From Microbispora rosea (lineage in GTDB: Bacteria > Actinomycetota > Actinomycetes > Streptosporangiales > Streptosporangiaceae): 64,000 nucleotides of DNA. The position numbers and the translations under genes are program-made. Position 1 is the stretch's first letter; each line of letters begins with the position of its first letter. The notes below the pieces were generated by a model that saw only the letters and a program-made list of their open reading frames with translations, had not been told where the DNA came from and made no database searches. Location: positions 62,001 through 126,000 of the forward strand of contig NZ_FTNI01000025.1 of the NCBI RefSeq assembly GCF_900156315.1. Direction: 5' to 3'. Positions 9,059 through 18,875 of the stretch are shown here, in pieces.

Positions 9059-9676
9059 TCAGCGATGCGTGAGCGGGCGCGCGGCCGGCGGCAGAGCCGC
9101 GGCGTCGGCCACCGGCCACGCCAGCGGGTCGGGCCCGAGCGCGACGAGCTGGGGCACCTGCTCCCGGGCCCAGGGCGAGATGTCCAGCTCCCCGCTCATC
9201 ACCTCGGCGGCGAAGCGCGTCCACGGCTCCCAGCGGACCTCGCCCACCTCCTCGGCGTTGGGCGCGGCCTCCTCGGTCACCACGGCCCGGTAGACCGGGC
9301 ACAGCTCGTTCTCCACCATGCCGTTGTCCATCACGGCCCGGTAGGAGAAGCCCGGCAGGATCAGGTCGACGGACTCGACCGCCAGGCCCAGCTCGAACCC
9401 GAGCCGGCGGATCACCGCCGACGACAGCGATTCACCCGGCAGCGGATGCCCGCAGCAACTGTTGGTCCACGCGTCGGGCCAGGTCAGCTTCGTGCCCGCC
9501 CGCCGCGACAGCAGCACGCGCCCTTGGTGGTCGAAGACGTAGCTGGAGAACGCGAGATGCAGCGGCGTGTCCGCGCCGTGGACGGTGGACTTGGGAGCGG
9601 TGCCGATCGGGTTGCCCTCGCCGTCGAGCAGCACGACATGTTCCTGTGAAGTCACTCTGCGAGAGTACGTGATCAC
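9059..9676 (-). CDS. idi: Isopentenyl-diphosphate delta-isomerase, type I
   Basis: 205 residues, Nudix-fold type I enzyme interconverting isopentenyl and dimethylallyl diphosphate. The catalytic cysteine motif is present as TNSCCGHP (71-78), and the catalytic glutamate lies in MVENELCPVY (about 118-127). The W-x-DAWTNSC context and the following RRLGFELGL Nudix-like helix agree. The C-terminus ends in an Ala/Pro-rich tail. Two start codons are possible, GTG at 9676 and GTG at 9655 (giving MTSQEHVVLL); neither has a decisive ribosome site. The gene converges on ino1. Confidence 0.93.
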   Translation of the reverse strand: MITYSRRVTSQEHVVLLDGEGNPIGTAPKSTVHGADTPLHLAFSSYVFDHQGRVLLSRRAGTKLTWPDAWTNSCCGHPLPGESLSSAVIRRLGFELGLAVESVDLILPGFSYRAVMDNGMVENELCPVYRAVVTEEAAPNAEEVGEVRWEPWTRFAAEVMSGELDISPWAREQVPQLVALGPDPLAWPVADAAALPPAARPLTHR

Positions 9677-9756
9677 CTCGATCTCAGTGAGATGTACGGG
9701 GCTTTATCGGGGTTGCTCCTGATGCCCGTGCGTGATCGCCCGCGTAGGCTGTCGCC

Positions 9757-11055
9757 GTGTCCTACGTCTCCGATCTGCGGGTGGTCCTGCGGGGCCGAAA
9801 CTTCCGGCGGCTTTTCGCCACACGGCTCGTCTCGCAGTTCTCTGACGGGATCTTCCAGCTCGCCGTCGGCGGCTACGCGTTCTTCAGCCCGGAACGGCAG
9901 GCGAGCGCCGCCGACATCGCCGCGGGCCTCGCCGTGCTGCTCCTGCCGTACAGCGTGCTCGGGCCCTTCGTCGGGGTGTTCATCGACCGCTGGTCCCGGC
10001 GGCAGATCCTCGTGATCGCGCCGATCGTGCGCGGGACGCTGCTGGTGCTGGCCGCCTGCCTCATCGCGGCGGGGGCCTCCGACGTCGTCTTCTACGCGGC
10101 GGCCCTCGGCGTCCTCGCGGTCAACCGCTTCTTCCTGTCGGCCCTCAGCGCCGCGCTGCCGCACGTCGTGCCGTCCGATCAGCTGATGATGGCCAACGCG
10201 GTCACGCCCACCTCGGGCACGGTGGTGACGTTCGTCGGAGCGGGCGCCGGCGTCGTGCTCCGCATCATCTCCGGATCGGACGACAAGGGCGTCGCCGTGC
10301 TGCTGGTCTGCTCCGGCCTCGTCTTCGGCCTGAGCGCGCTGATCGCGCGGACGATGGAGCGCTCCCTGCTCGGCCCCGCGTACGATCCGGACCGTCCGCA
10401 GGCCCGCGAGGCCGTACGGCACGTGCTGGCCGGCCTGGTGGACGGCGCGCGGCACATCGCGCACCGGCGTTCGGCCGCGGCGGCCCTCGGCGGCATCGCG
10501 ACCCACCGCCTGATGTTCGGCATCTCGACGGCGGCCGTGGTGATGCTCTACCGCTACCACTTCACCACCGACGCCGACGAGGCGTTGAAGGGCATCGCGC
10601 TCGTGCTGGGCGCGGTCGGCGCGGGAAGCTTCGCCGCGGTCGTGGTCACCCCGTGGGCCACCGAGCGGATCCGCATCGAGGTCTGGATTCCGATGATGCT
10701 CGTCACCTGCGGAGTCCTGGAGTTCGCACTGTGCGCGACGTTCCGGGAGTGGGCGTTCTTCGGCGCCGGGCTGGTGATCGGGGTCGCGGGGCAGAGCGTG
10801 AAGATCTGCGTGGACACCGTCGTGCAGCGTGACGTCGAGGACGCCTATCTCGGCCGCGCCTTCTCCGTCTACGACATGCTGTTCAACGGCATGACCGTCC
10901 TCGGCGCGGTGCTGGCGGCGGCGCTGCTGCCGCCCGACGGCAAGTCCTATCTCGCGCTCGCCGTGATCGCCGTCGGCTACCTGCTCGGCGCGGTGGCGTA
11001 TCGGCTGACCCTGCCCTCCGCCGTACGCAGGCCGCCGGTCCCCGCCACCGACTGA
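9757..11055 (+). CDS. Major facilitator superfamily transporter
   Basis: 432 residues with about twelve hydrophobic segments. The loop after helix 2 carries an MFS motif A variant, GPFVGVFIDRWSRRQ (about 69-83). The family resembles drug or metabolite exporters of the MFS_3 type. The substrate is unknown. The start is GTG at 9757. A TAGGCT hexamer (9745-9750) ends six bases before it, so the transcript may be leaderless. The C-terminal tail is short and hydrophilic. Confidence 0.85.
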   Translation: MSYVSDLRVVLRGRNFRRLFATRLVSQFSDGIFQLAVGGYAFFSPERQASAADIAAGLAVLLLPYSVLGPFVGVFIDRWSRRQILVIAPIVRGTLLVLAACLIAAGASDVVFYAAALGVLAVNRFFLSALSAALPHVVPSDQLMMANAVTPTSGTVVTFVGAGAGVVLRIISGSDDKGVAVLLVCSGLVFGLSALIARTMERSLLGPAYDPDRPQAREAVRHVLAGLVDGARHIAHRRSAAAALGGIATHRLMFGISTAAVVMLYRYHFTTDADEALKGIALVLGAVGAGSFAAVVVTPWATERIRIEVWIPMMLVTCGVLEFALCATFREWAFFGAGLVIGVAGQSVKICVDTVVQRDVEDAYLGRAFSVYDMLFNGMTVLGAVLAAALLPPDGKSYLALAVIAVGYLLGAVAYRLTLPSAVRRPPVPATD

Positions 11056-11076
11056 CTCCGGCTGACGCCGACTGAC

Positions 11077-12342
11077 TCAGAGCGCCGCCGTGGCGGCCAC
11101 CATGGCATCGGCGATGCGGGCGACGTCGTCGGGCGTGCAGGCGTACGGCGGCATCGTGTAGATCAGACGGCCGAAGGGCCGCAGCCACACGCCATGCCCC
11201 ATCACGATGTCCTGAATTTTCGCGACATCGACGGGCTGGTCGGTCTCGATCACTCCGATCGCGCCCAGCACCCGTACGTCCCGTACGCCGGGGGCGGCAG
11301 CGGCCGGGGCGAGGCCGTCGAGCAGGGCCGCCTCGATGCGCGCGACCTCCTCCCGCCAGGGCCGTTCGGCGAGCAGGTCGAGCGAGGCGCCGGCCACGGC
11401 GCAGGCGAGCGGGTTGCCCATGTAGGTCGGGCCGTGCATCAGCACGCCGATGCGGTCGGCCACCCGCGCGGTGCACAGCGTGGCGGCGAGCGTCAGATAA
11501 CCGCCGGTGAGCGCCTTGCCCACGCACATGATGTCCGGCCTGATCCCGGCGTGGTCGCAGCCGAACATCTCCCCCGTGCGGCCGAAGCCGGTGGCGATCT
11601 CGTCGGCGATCAGCAGGATGCCGTGCTCGTCGGCCAGCTCGCGCAGCCGGCGCAGGTAGGCCGGGTGATAGAACCGCATGCCGCCCGCGCCCTGCACGAC
11701 GGGCTCGACGATGATCGCGGCGAGCCGGGCCGCGTGGACCTCGACGGCCGCGGTCAGCTCCGCCAGATACGCCTCGTCGGGACCTGCCTCCGACTTCGCG
11801 GCCGGGCGGCGGCCGTAGTCGTCCGGCGGCGCCGGCGCGAAGACGTGTCGCGGGAGCATTCCGGTGAACAGATGGTGCATGCCGTTGACCGGGTCGCAGA
11901 CCGACATCGCGCCGAACGTGTCGCCGTGGTAGCCGCCCCGCACGGTCAGCAGGGCCGAGCGCCCGCTGTACTGCACCGCCATCTTGATCGCGACCTCGAC
12001 CGCCACCGAGCCCGAGTCCGCGAGGAAGACGCGGTCGAGCCCGGTCATCCCGGCCAGCCGGTGCGCGAGCCGTACGGCGGGCTCGTGGGTCAGTCCGCCG
12101 AACATGACGTGCGCCATGTCGTCGATCTGATCGCGCGCGGCCCGGTTGAGACGCGGGTGGTTGTGGCCGTGGATGGCCGCCCACCAGGAGGCCATGCCGT
12201 CGATCAGCTCACGGCCGTCGCCGAGGGTGATCCGCACGCCCCCGGCCCGCCGGACGACGTGCACGGGCGTCCCCGAGGGCACGGCCGTGTACGGATGCCA
12301 GACGTGCTCCCGGTCGAGCCGGAGGACCTCCCCGGCGTCCAC
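11077..12342 (-). CDS. bioA: Adenosylmethionine-8-amino-7-oxononanoate aminotransferase
   Basis: 421 residues, PLP-dependent class III aminotransferase making 7,8-diaminopelargonate in biotin synthesis. Recognised by [10 protein letters not shown] near the start, the [11 protein letters not shown] motif, [16 protein letters not shown], the PLP aspartate in [13 protein letters not shown] and the catalytic lysine in VGKALTGGY (about residue 274). The GTG start immediately follows the TAG of the upstream CCA-adding enzyme gene, so translation is probably coupled. No other biotin genes lie nearby, so bioA is separated from its pathway here. Confidence 0.94.
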   Translation of the reverse strand: MDAGEVLRLDREHVWHPYTAVPSGTPVHVVRRAGGVRITLGDGRELIDGMASWWAAIHGHNHPRLNRAARDQIDDMAHVMFGGLTHEPAVRLAHRLAGMTGLDRVFLADSGSVAVEVAIKMAVQYSGRSALLTVRGGYHGDTFGAMSVCDPVNGMHHLFTGMLPRHVFAPAPPDDYGRRPAAKSEAGPDEAYLAELTAAVEVHAARLAAIIVEPVVQGAGGMRFYHPAYLRRLRELADEHGILLIADEIATGFGRTGEMFGCDHAGIRPDIMCVGKALTGGYLTLAATLCTARVADRIGVLMHGPTYMGNPLACAVAGASLDLLAERPWREEVARIEAALLDGLAPAAAAPGVRDVRVLGAIGVIETDQPVDVAKIQDIVMGHGVWLRPFGRLIYTMPPYACTPDDVARIADAMVAATAAL

Positions 12343-13779
12343 CTACGAGACGATCCCGTTGTCGCGCGCCCAGGCGAGCAGGGCCTCCCGCGCGGCCTCC
12401 TTGCCGATCATGCCCTGGTCCATGCGGATCTCCAGCATGTGCTTGTAGGCGCTGCCGATGACCGGTCCCGGCGGCACGCCGAGGATCTCCTGGATCTCGT
12501 TGCCGTCCAACTCGGGACGGATCTTGGCCAGCTCCTCCTCCTCGGCCAGCCGGGCGATGCGCTCCTCCAGCTGGTCGTAGGTGCGCGACAGGGCCTGGGC
12601 CTTGCGCTTGTTGCGGGTGGTGCAGTCGGCCCTGGTCAGCTTGTGCAGGCGTTCGAGGAGATGCCCCCCGTCGCGGACGTAGCGGCGCACGGCGCTGTCG
12701 GTCCACTCCCCCGTCCCGTAGCCGTGGAAGCGCAGGTGCAGCTCCACGAGCCTGGACACGTCGGACACCACGTCCTTGGGGAACTTGAGCTCGGTGAGCC
12801 GCTTCTTGGCCATCTGCGCGCCGACGACCTCGTGGTGGTGGAACGACACCCGGCCGCCGGGCTCGTTGCGCCGGGTCTTCGGCTTGCCGATGTCGTGCAG
12901 CAGGGCCGCCCACCGCAGCACCCGGTCGGGACCGGCCGTCTCCAGCCCGATCGCCTGCTCCAGCACGATCAGCGTGTGCTCGTAGACGTCCTTGTGCCGG
13001 TGGTGCTCGTCGATCTCCAGCCGCAGCTTGGGCAGCTCGGGCAGGACGTGGGCGGCGAGCCCGGTGTTCACCAGCAGCGCCAGCCCCAGCCTCGGGTGCG
13101 CGCCGAGGATCAGCTTGTCGAGCTCCTCGCGGATGCGCTCGGCCGAGACGATCTCGATGCGGCCGGACATCGCGGTCATCGCCTCGACGACCTCGGGGGC
13201 CACGGTGAACCCGAGCTGGCCCGCGAACCTGGCCGCCCGCAGCATCCGCAGCGGGTCGTCGTCGAACGACTGCTCGGGCCTGCCCGGGGTCCGCAGCGTC
13301 TTGGCGGCCAGGTCCGGCAGCCCGCCGTACGGGTCGACGAACTCGTGGCCGGGCAGGCGGACGGCCATGGCGTTGACGGCGAAGTCGCGCCGGGCGAGGT
13401 CGCCGTCGAGCGAGTCGCCGTACATCACCTCGGGCTTGCGCGAGGCGGGGTCGTACGACTCGCTGCGGTAGGTGGTGATCTCCAGCAGCCAGCCGCCCTT
13501 GCGCACGCCGACGGTGCCGAAGTCGATCCCGATCGTCCAGACGGCGTCCGCCCAGTCCTTGACGATCTCCAGCACCCGCTCGGGGCGGGCGTCCGTGGTC
13601 AGGTCGAGGTCCTTGCTCGCGCGGCCGAGGAGGACGTCGCGGACGGAACCGCCGACCAGGGCCAGCTCGTGCCCCCGGGCCGAGAACAGCTCACCGAGTT
13701 CGTCGGCGACAGGGGCGATCCGGCGGAACAGTTCGTTCACGGCGTGCTGCTGGCTGTCGCTCAGATTTGAAACGGACAA
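12343..13779 (-). CDS. pcnA: CCA tRNA nucleotidyltransferase with HD domain
   Basis: 478 residues. It adds or repairs the CCA end of tRNAs. The N-terminal nucleotidyltransferase domain shows GGSVRDVLLGRASKDLDL (about 43-60), with the two metal-binding aspartates in DLDL. The RRDFAVNAMA and DDPLRMLRAARFAGQLGF motifs of class II enzymes follow. A C-terminal HD phosphohydrolase domain has LLHDIGKP (about 293-300). The architecture matches the actinobacterial form. It is divergent from the YbaK gene at 13922 and forms an operon with bioA. Confidence 0.94.
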   Translation of the reverse strand: MSVSNLSDSQQHAVNELFRRIAPVADELGELFSARGHELALVGGSVRDVLLGRASKDLDLTTDARPERVLEIVKDWADAVWTIGIDFGTVGVRKGGWLLEITTYRSESYDPASRKPEVMYGDSLDGDLARRDFAVNAMAVRLPGHEFVDPYGGLPDLAAKTLRTPGRPEQSFDDDPLRMLRAARFAGQLGFTVAPEVVEAMTAMSGRIEIVSAERIREELDKLILGAHPRLGLALLVNTGLAAHVLPELPKLRLEIDEHHRHKDVYEHTLIVLEQAIGLETAGPDRVLRWAALLHDIGKPKTRRNEPGGRVSFHHHEVVGAQMAKKRLTELKFPKDVVSDVSRLVELHLRFHGYGTGEWTDSAVRRYVRDGGHLLERLHKLTRADCTTRNKRKAQALSRTYDQLEERIARLAEEEELAKIRPELDGNEIQEILGVPPGPVIGSAYKHMLEIRMDQGMIGKEAAREALLAWARDNGIVS

Positions 13780-13921
13780 GGCTGGGTAGGTCCTTCGGTC
13801 ACGGAACAGAAACTCTCCCCCGATGGCCCAGGTGTTCGGGTGTCACCCAGGGGAGACACACCTAGCGATCACCAGGCTACGGACGGTTCGGGGGCGCTGG
13901 ACGACGCAAGGAGCACACGAG

Positions 13922-14458
13922 ATGAAAGACGCTCTCGCGATTCACCGCTGGCTCCTCGCCCACCAGATCCACCATGAGATCGTACGTCTTCCGCGCCCGT
14001 TGACATGCTCGGACGAGCTCCCCGAGGTGCTGGGGGTCACTCCCGAGAAGTGCCTGTGCGTGTCGCTGTTCGAGGTGTCGGCGCGTGGGCGGACCCACGA
14101 GGTGGCCGTGGTGAGCGCGGTGAACGCCTGCCCCGTGCCGGCGGCTGTGGGCGCCGTCCTGCGCGCCCACAGGGTAACCCCCGCGTCCGCCTTCACCGTG
14201 AACTCCGCGACCGACTACGCGCACGGCCTGGTCTGCCCGCTCCTGCTGCCCGACGACCTGACCGTTCTGGTGGACCAGCGCCTGATGGACCGCATCGATC
14301 CCGACGAGGTCGTCCACACCGCGACCGGCGAGCGCCGCACGGCGTTGCGCCTGCGTGCCATCCACCTGTTCGACCTGGTCGCGGCCAAGCCCGTCGACCT
14401 GAGCGCCACCCACAGGAGGGGACTGGCGAGCCTGGTGAGTCCTATGCGGACGGCTTAG
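13922..14458 (+). CDS. YbaK/prolyl-tRNA deacylase-like protein
   Basis: 178 residues of the YbaK/ProX editing-domain fold. These proteins hydrolyse mischarged aminoacyl-tRNA such as Cys- or Ala-tRNA(Pro), although substrate varies. Supporting signs are the N-terminal ALAIHRWLLAHQIHHEIVRLP segment, the CSDELPEVLGVTPEKC stretch and a later VDQRLMDRIDPDEVVHTATG region. The start is ATG 13922 with AAGGAG ten bases upstream; an upstream open frame without a ribosome site was excluded. It is divergent from the CCA-adding enzyme gene, another tRNA-linked function. Confidence 0.75.
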   Translation: MKDALAIHRWLLAHQIHHEIVRLPRPLTCSDELPEVLGVTPEKCLCVSLFEVSARGRTHEVAVVSAVNACPVPAAVGAVLRAHRVTPASAFTVNSATDYAHGLVCPLLLPDDLTVLVDQRLMDRIDPDEVVHTATGERRTALRLRAIHLFDLVAAKPVDLSATHRRGLASLVSPMRTA

Positions 14459-14504
14459 GCCATAGCATTCTGGGCGTGCGCCGTACCTCACCGCCGGCCG
14501 GCAC

Positions 14505-16763
14505 ATGATCCGTAAGGCCGCGCTGCTGACATTGCTGACCGCCCTGCTCGCCTCCCCCGCGGGCATGGCCGGTACGGCTGTCGCGGCACCTCCTCCGGGT
14601 CGTGTCGCGGCCGCGGCACCGGCCGATCCGCTCTCCGTCAGCGAGATCACGCCGGAGGTCGTGCGCGTCGCCACCTCCCCCATCACGGTCGCGGGGACCG
14701 TTTCCGGCACCCCGGGATCATTCGTCCGGGTCGCCGTCCGTTACTCCCGGGGCAGACCGTTCGCCTCCCGTGCCGAGATGGCGGCCTACCTCTCGGAGCA
14801 GGGGTACGGCACCACCAACTGGAGCACCAGAATCCAGGCCACGCCGCTCGACCAGTCGGGAAAGCTTCCGTTCCAGTTCACCGTGACCCCCGCGGAGCTG
14901 GGCATGCCCCGGCCCGGGGTCTATCCCTTCGAGATCGAGCTGACCGACGCGGGGACCGGGCAGCGGCTCGGGGTCGAGCGGACCTTCCTGACGTACGCCC
15001 CCAAGGGCGAGCAGATCCCCAAGGTCAAGCTGGCCGTCGCCCTGCCGATCGTCGACCGGCCCCACCGCGCCGACGACGCGACGTTCATGGACGACGACCT
15101 GTCGGCCTCGCTCACCTCCGGCCGCCTGGCGTCGCTGCTCCAGACGGCGCAGGACACCGGCGACGGGGTGACCTGGTTCGTGGACCCCGCCCTGCTCGAC
15201 GACGTCCGCGTCCTGTCCTCCGGTCCCAGGAACGTGCGTGGCACGCGCAAGGACGCCGACCCGGCCGCGGGCCAGTGGCTGAACGGCCTGCGCAGCGCGC
15301 TGACGGACAAGACCGTCCTCGCCACGCCGTACGCCGACCCGGACATGGCCGCGCTGGTCCACCACGGCCTCGACAAGCAGGCCGCCGCGTCCGTCCAGCG
15401 CGGGGCGGCGCTCGCCAGCGAACTGCTCGGCCGGGAGATCCACGGCACCACCGCGTGGCCGCCCAACGGCAAGATCGACCGCGACGCGGTGGACGAGCTG
15501 GCGATGTCGGGCGTGACGTCCGTGCTGCTCTCGGGAGACGCGCTGCCGCCGCGGGCCACGGCGCAGAACACAGGGCAGAACACGGGGCAGAACGCGCCGC
15601 AGAACGGACAGCCCGTCCCCCCGCCCGCGCAGACCACTCCCGACGGTGCCGCCACGCTCGACACCGTCGCGGACAACCCGCTCACCGCGCTGCTGGCCGA
15701 CCCCACGCTCAGCGAGGTCCTCGGCGGGAACATGTCCGCTCCCGGCGCCGCGATGCTCGCGCGGCAGCGGTTCCTCGCCGAGACCGCGATGATCGCCTTC
15801 GAGCAGCAGACCGGTCCGTCCGGACAGACGGGCCCGACCGGCGGGACCGGGCAGGGCGACACGGCGAAGGCGGCCACGCGCACGGTGATCGCGACCCCCG
15901 AGTCGCATCTGTGGACGCCCGACCCGGCGTTCGTCTCCAGCCTCCTGCAGGCCGCCTCCAGCGCCCCCTGGCTGCGCATGACCTCGCTCGACTCGATCAA
16001 GCCGGGCCGGGCGGGGGTGCCGCGCGCCGACCTGACGTACACCGAGCGCGACCGCCAGGCCGAGCTGAGCCGCTCCTACCTCGCGACCGTACGCAAGCTG
16101 GAGCGCAAGGCCGACGCCGTGGCCACCGTGACCGAGGAGCACACGGACGTCTTCCACACGGCCATACTCCGGCTGTCCTCAGCCTCCTGGCGGGGCGACG
16201 GCAAGCGGGCGCTGTCCTTCGCCGGGCAGGTGCAGAAGGCCATCGACGAACGCATCGACGACGTGTCCGTGCTCGACACCCCGCGCGCGGTCGCGGGAAG
16301 CAACGGCCAGGTCCCGGTCAGCGTGGCCAACAACCTCGACAAGGACATCCAGATCAAGATCCGGGTCACGTCGGCCAGCAAGTCGCGGCTCGCGATCGAC
16401 GCGCCCGCAGGGGTCTACCTGACCCCCACCACCAGGATCCTCGCGGGGCGCAGCCAGCTCGTGAACGTGCCGGTGATCGTGCGCAACGAGGGCGGCGACG
16501 CGAGCATCGCGGTGCAGCTGCTGACCGACGGTGACGAGAAGTACGGCAGTGCCGTGCGCGTCGTGGTGCGCGCGACCGGCTACACCGGCATCGCCCTCGT
16601 CATCGTGGGGGCGGCCGTGGTCATCATGCTGGCCGCCGTGGTGATGCGCGTCCTGCGCCGCAGGTCGCGCAAGGCGTTCCCATTCGACGGTTCCGGTGAC
16701 GAGGAGGGCCCGCCCGGCGACCGGCAGGGAGCCGTCCCGGCCGAGCGCACCCAGTCGCCGTAG
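14505..16763 (+). CDS. DUF6049 family secreted, membrane-anchored protein
   Basis: 752 residues. A signal peptide (1-28, ending in AVAAPP) leads a large extracytoplasmic region. One transmembrane helix near the C-terminus (about 685-708, [19 protein letters not shown]) is followed by a basic cytoplasmic tail. A low-complexity insert of repeated TGQN/AQN units lies near residues 350-365 and a Gly/Thr-rich one near 438-452. This family is conserved upstream of murJ in actinobacteria and has no known activity. The gene is 97 bases before murJ, and the pair likely acts together in envelope synthesis (inference from context). Confidence 0.8.
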   Translation: MIRKAALLTLLTALLASPAGMAGTAVAAPPPGRVAAAAPADPLSVSEITPEVVRVATSPITVAGTVSGTPGSFVRVAVRYSRGRPFASRAEMAAYLSEQGYGTTNWSTRIQATPLDQSGKLPFQFTVTPAELGMPRPGVYPFEIELTDAGTGQRLGVERTFLTYAPKGEQIPKVKLAVALPIVDRPHRADDATFMDDDLSASLTSGRLASLLQTAQDTGDGVTWFVDPALLDDVRVLSSGPRNVRGTRKDADPAAGQWLNGLRSALTDKTVLATPYADPDMAALVHHGLDKQAAASVQRGAALASELLGREIHGTTAWPPNGKIDRDAVDELAMSGVTSVLLSGDALPPRATAQNTGQNTGQNAPQNGQPVPPPAQTTPDGAATLDTVADNPLTALLADPTLSEVLGGNMSAPGAAMLARQRFLAETAMIAFEQQTGPSGQTGPTGGTGQGDTAKAATRTVIATPESHLWTPDPAFVSSLLQAASSAPWLRMTSLDSIKPGRAGVPRADLTYTERDRQAELSRSYLATVRKLERKADAVATVTEEHTDVFHTAILRLSSASWRGDGKRALSFAGQVQKAIDERIDDVSVLDTPRAVAGSNGQVPVSVANNLDKDIQIKIRVTSASKSRLAIDAPAGVYLTPTTRILAGRSQLVNVPVIVRNEGGDASIAVQLLTDGDEKYGSAVRVVVRATGYTGIALVIVGAAVVIMLAAVVMRVLRRRSRKAFPFDGSGDEEGPPGDRQGAVPAERTQSP

Positions 16764-16860
16764 TCTGGGTCGCCGTAATCCGGACCACCACTCTCACGCC
16801 CGGGACCACTGGAGGAAGGCGGCCACCCCAAGTCCGGCCGCCGCGAACCGAAGGACAACC

Positions 16861-18459
16861 ATGAGCAGGATGCTGCGGGCCAGCGCGATCATGGCGGCCG
16901 GGACGATGGTCTCGCGGCTCACCGGCTTCGTCCGTACGGCGATGCTCGCCGCCGCCATCGGCACTCTCGCACTCGGCGACGCCTACAACGCGGCCTACCA
17001 GATCCCCTACATCCTGCTCGACCTGCTGCTCCAGGGCGTCCTCAGCGCCGTGGTCGTGCCGGTGATCGTGCGGGCGCAGAAGCGGGACCCCGACGGGGGC
17101 CAGGCGTTCGAGCAGCGGCTGATGACCCTGGGCGTCGTGGTGCTGACGGCCGTCGCGGTGATCGGCGTGCTGCTGGCCCGGCCGATCATGGAGCTCTACA
17201 CCGCCTCGAACTGGTCCGAGGACAAGGTCGCGGTGGCCACCACGCTCGCCAGGTATCTGCTCCCGCAGATCGCGTTCTTCGGGATCGGCTCGCTGGCCGG
17301 GGCGATCCTCAACACGCGGGACAGGTTCGCGGCCCCGATGTGGGCGCCGGTGCTCAACAACATCGTGGTCATGGGGGTCCTGGCCGCCTACTACGTCGTC
17401 GGGACGTCCGACATCGAGAAGGTGAGCGAGCGCGACCTCACGCTGCTCGGCCTCGGCACCACCGCGGGCATCCTGGCCCAGGCGCTGGTCCTGATCGTCG
17501 CGCTGCACCGGGTCGGGTTCCGGTTCCGCCCCCGGTTCGGGGTGCGCAACACCGGGCTCGGCGAGGCGGCCAGGGCCGCCGTGTGGACGTTCGTCTTCGT
17601 CGGCGTCAACCAGATCGGGTTCTGGGTCACCACCAAGCTCGCCACCGGCGCGGGCGACCGGGCCCCGGGCGCCGGCAACAGCGCGTGGGCGTACGCGTTC
17701 CAGCTCTTCCAGCTCCCGTACGGGATCATCGCGGTGTCGGTGATCACGGCGATGCTGCCGCGGATGAGCAGGCTCGTGGCGGACGGGGACTTCGCCACGG
17801 CCCGCGAGGAGTTCTCCTCCGGGGTGCGGATGGTCTCCTGCGTCATCGTCCCGGCGGGCCTGCTGCTGATGGTGCTCGGCCCGGCGGTCACCACGCTGAT
17901 CTTCTCGTGGGGCCACATGACGACGGGCAACGCGATCTACATCGGTCATGTGCTGCAGGTGTTCGGCGTCGCGCTCATGCCGTTCTCGGTCTTCCAGCTC
18001 CTGCTGCGGATCTTCTACAGCTTCGGCGACACCCGCACCCCCGCGATCATGTCCGGGGTGAACGTGGTCATCAACGCGTCGCTCAGTCTCGTCGCCTACT
18101 TCACGCTCCCCGACCGGTACATCGTCATCGGGCTGGCGTTCGCCTACCTGATCACGTACGTCGCGCTCTGCGGCGTCGCGTGGGTGCTGGCGAGCCGGAA
18201 GATCGGCGGGCTCGCCGGCCGTGAGGTCACCGCCGGCCTGGGCCGGATGTACGCGGCGGCGATCCCGGCAGCCGCGCTGGCGCTGGCGGTCCTGTGGCTG
18301 GCCAGGGAGATCACCTCGATCACCCCCGTCAGCTCGGCCGTGGTGCTCGTGGTGGGCGGCGGCGCCGGAATGCTGCTCTACATGCTGGCCGCGCACCGGC
18401 TGCGGGTTCCCGAGGTCCGCTCCATCATTGGACTTGTCGCAAGCCGGGTAGGACGGTAA
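16861..18459 (+). CDS. murJ: Lipid II flippase MurJ (MviN family)
   Basis: 532 residues, about fourteen membrane helices, MVF/MOP superfamily. MurJ moves lipid II across the membrane for peptidoglycan synthesis. The N-terminus shows the family pattern SAIMAAGTMVSRLTGFVRTAMLA with conserved Arg residues. ASKL-type and SLFYSF-like motifs appear as RIFYSFGDTRTP (about 382-393). ATG 16861 is chosen because GAAGGA lies seven bases upstream and the family begins here; the open frame extends further upstream without support. It leads the cluster with the pseudokinase and sigM. Confidence 0.94.
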   Translation: MSRMLRASAIMAAGTMVSRLTGFVRTAMLAAAIGTLALGDAYNAAYQIPYILLDLLLQGVLSAVVVPVIVRAQKRDPDGGQAFEQRLMTLGVVVLTAVAVIGVLLARPIMELYTASNWSEDKVAVATTLARYLLPQIAFFGIGSLAGAILNTRDRFAAPMWAPVLNNIVVMGVLAAYYVVGTSDIEKVSERDLTLLGLGTTAGILAQALVLIVALHRVGFRFRPRFGVRNTGLGEAARAAVWTFVFVGVNQIGFWVTTKLATGAGDRAPGAGNSAWAYAFQLFQLPYGIIAVSVITAMLPRMSRLVADGDFATAREEFSSGVRMVSCVIVPAGLLLMVLGPAVTTLIFSWGHMTTGNAIYIGHVLQVFGVALMPFSVFQLLLRIFYSFGDTRTPAIMSGVNVVINASLSLVAYFTLPDRYIVIGLAFAYLITYVALCGVAWVLASRKIGGLAGREVTAGLGRMYAAAIPAAALALAVLWLAREITSITPVSSAVVLVVGGGAGMLLYMLAAHRLRVPEVRSIIGLVASRVGR

Positions 18460-18875
18460 GAGTCCTCAAGAACGACCGGCAACTGGAAGGTAACTCGAAA
18501 GTCCGATTCGGACGTCTTCGATCGGGAAGGCGGGCACAAGCGGCACGGCACTAGCATGGTGCGCCAGGGAGTGTTGAGACACACTCAGGGAACGTCCCGC
18601 AGAAACTTGCCCTACCGATGGATTCGGCCGGGCGGGCGACCGCGAGGCGGAGGAGGACCGGCGGCGGCGGCCGTGCGGGCCTGTTCCGGCCCCGCGGATG
18701 CTCGTCTCCGGGGTCTCGCCGACCCGGCGGTGCTCCGCTCGGCGACCACGGCAGGCAGGAGGTCTTAGGGGCGCGATCTGGAGTTTCGGACCGGCGAGCG
18801 GAAGCGGGAAGGCGTGGGCGGAACCACCCGGCATCGGCTGATGCATGCCGACAAGCCGCGGAGCGGGGCGGCCGC
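18460..18875 (+). other. Intergenic region between murJ and the pseudokinase gene
   Basis: No convincing gene. The short open frames here have no ribosome site and no family resemblance. GGCACTAGC (18547-18555) resembles the promoter box seen before ddl and recF, with TAGCAT as a possible -10 hexamer. Confidence 0.4.

Noticed and set aside
11194..13770. 858-codon plus-strand ORF opposite bioA and the CCA-adding enzyme
   Set aside because: Antisense shadow with no family resemblance.
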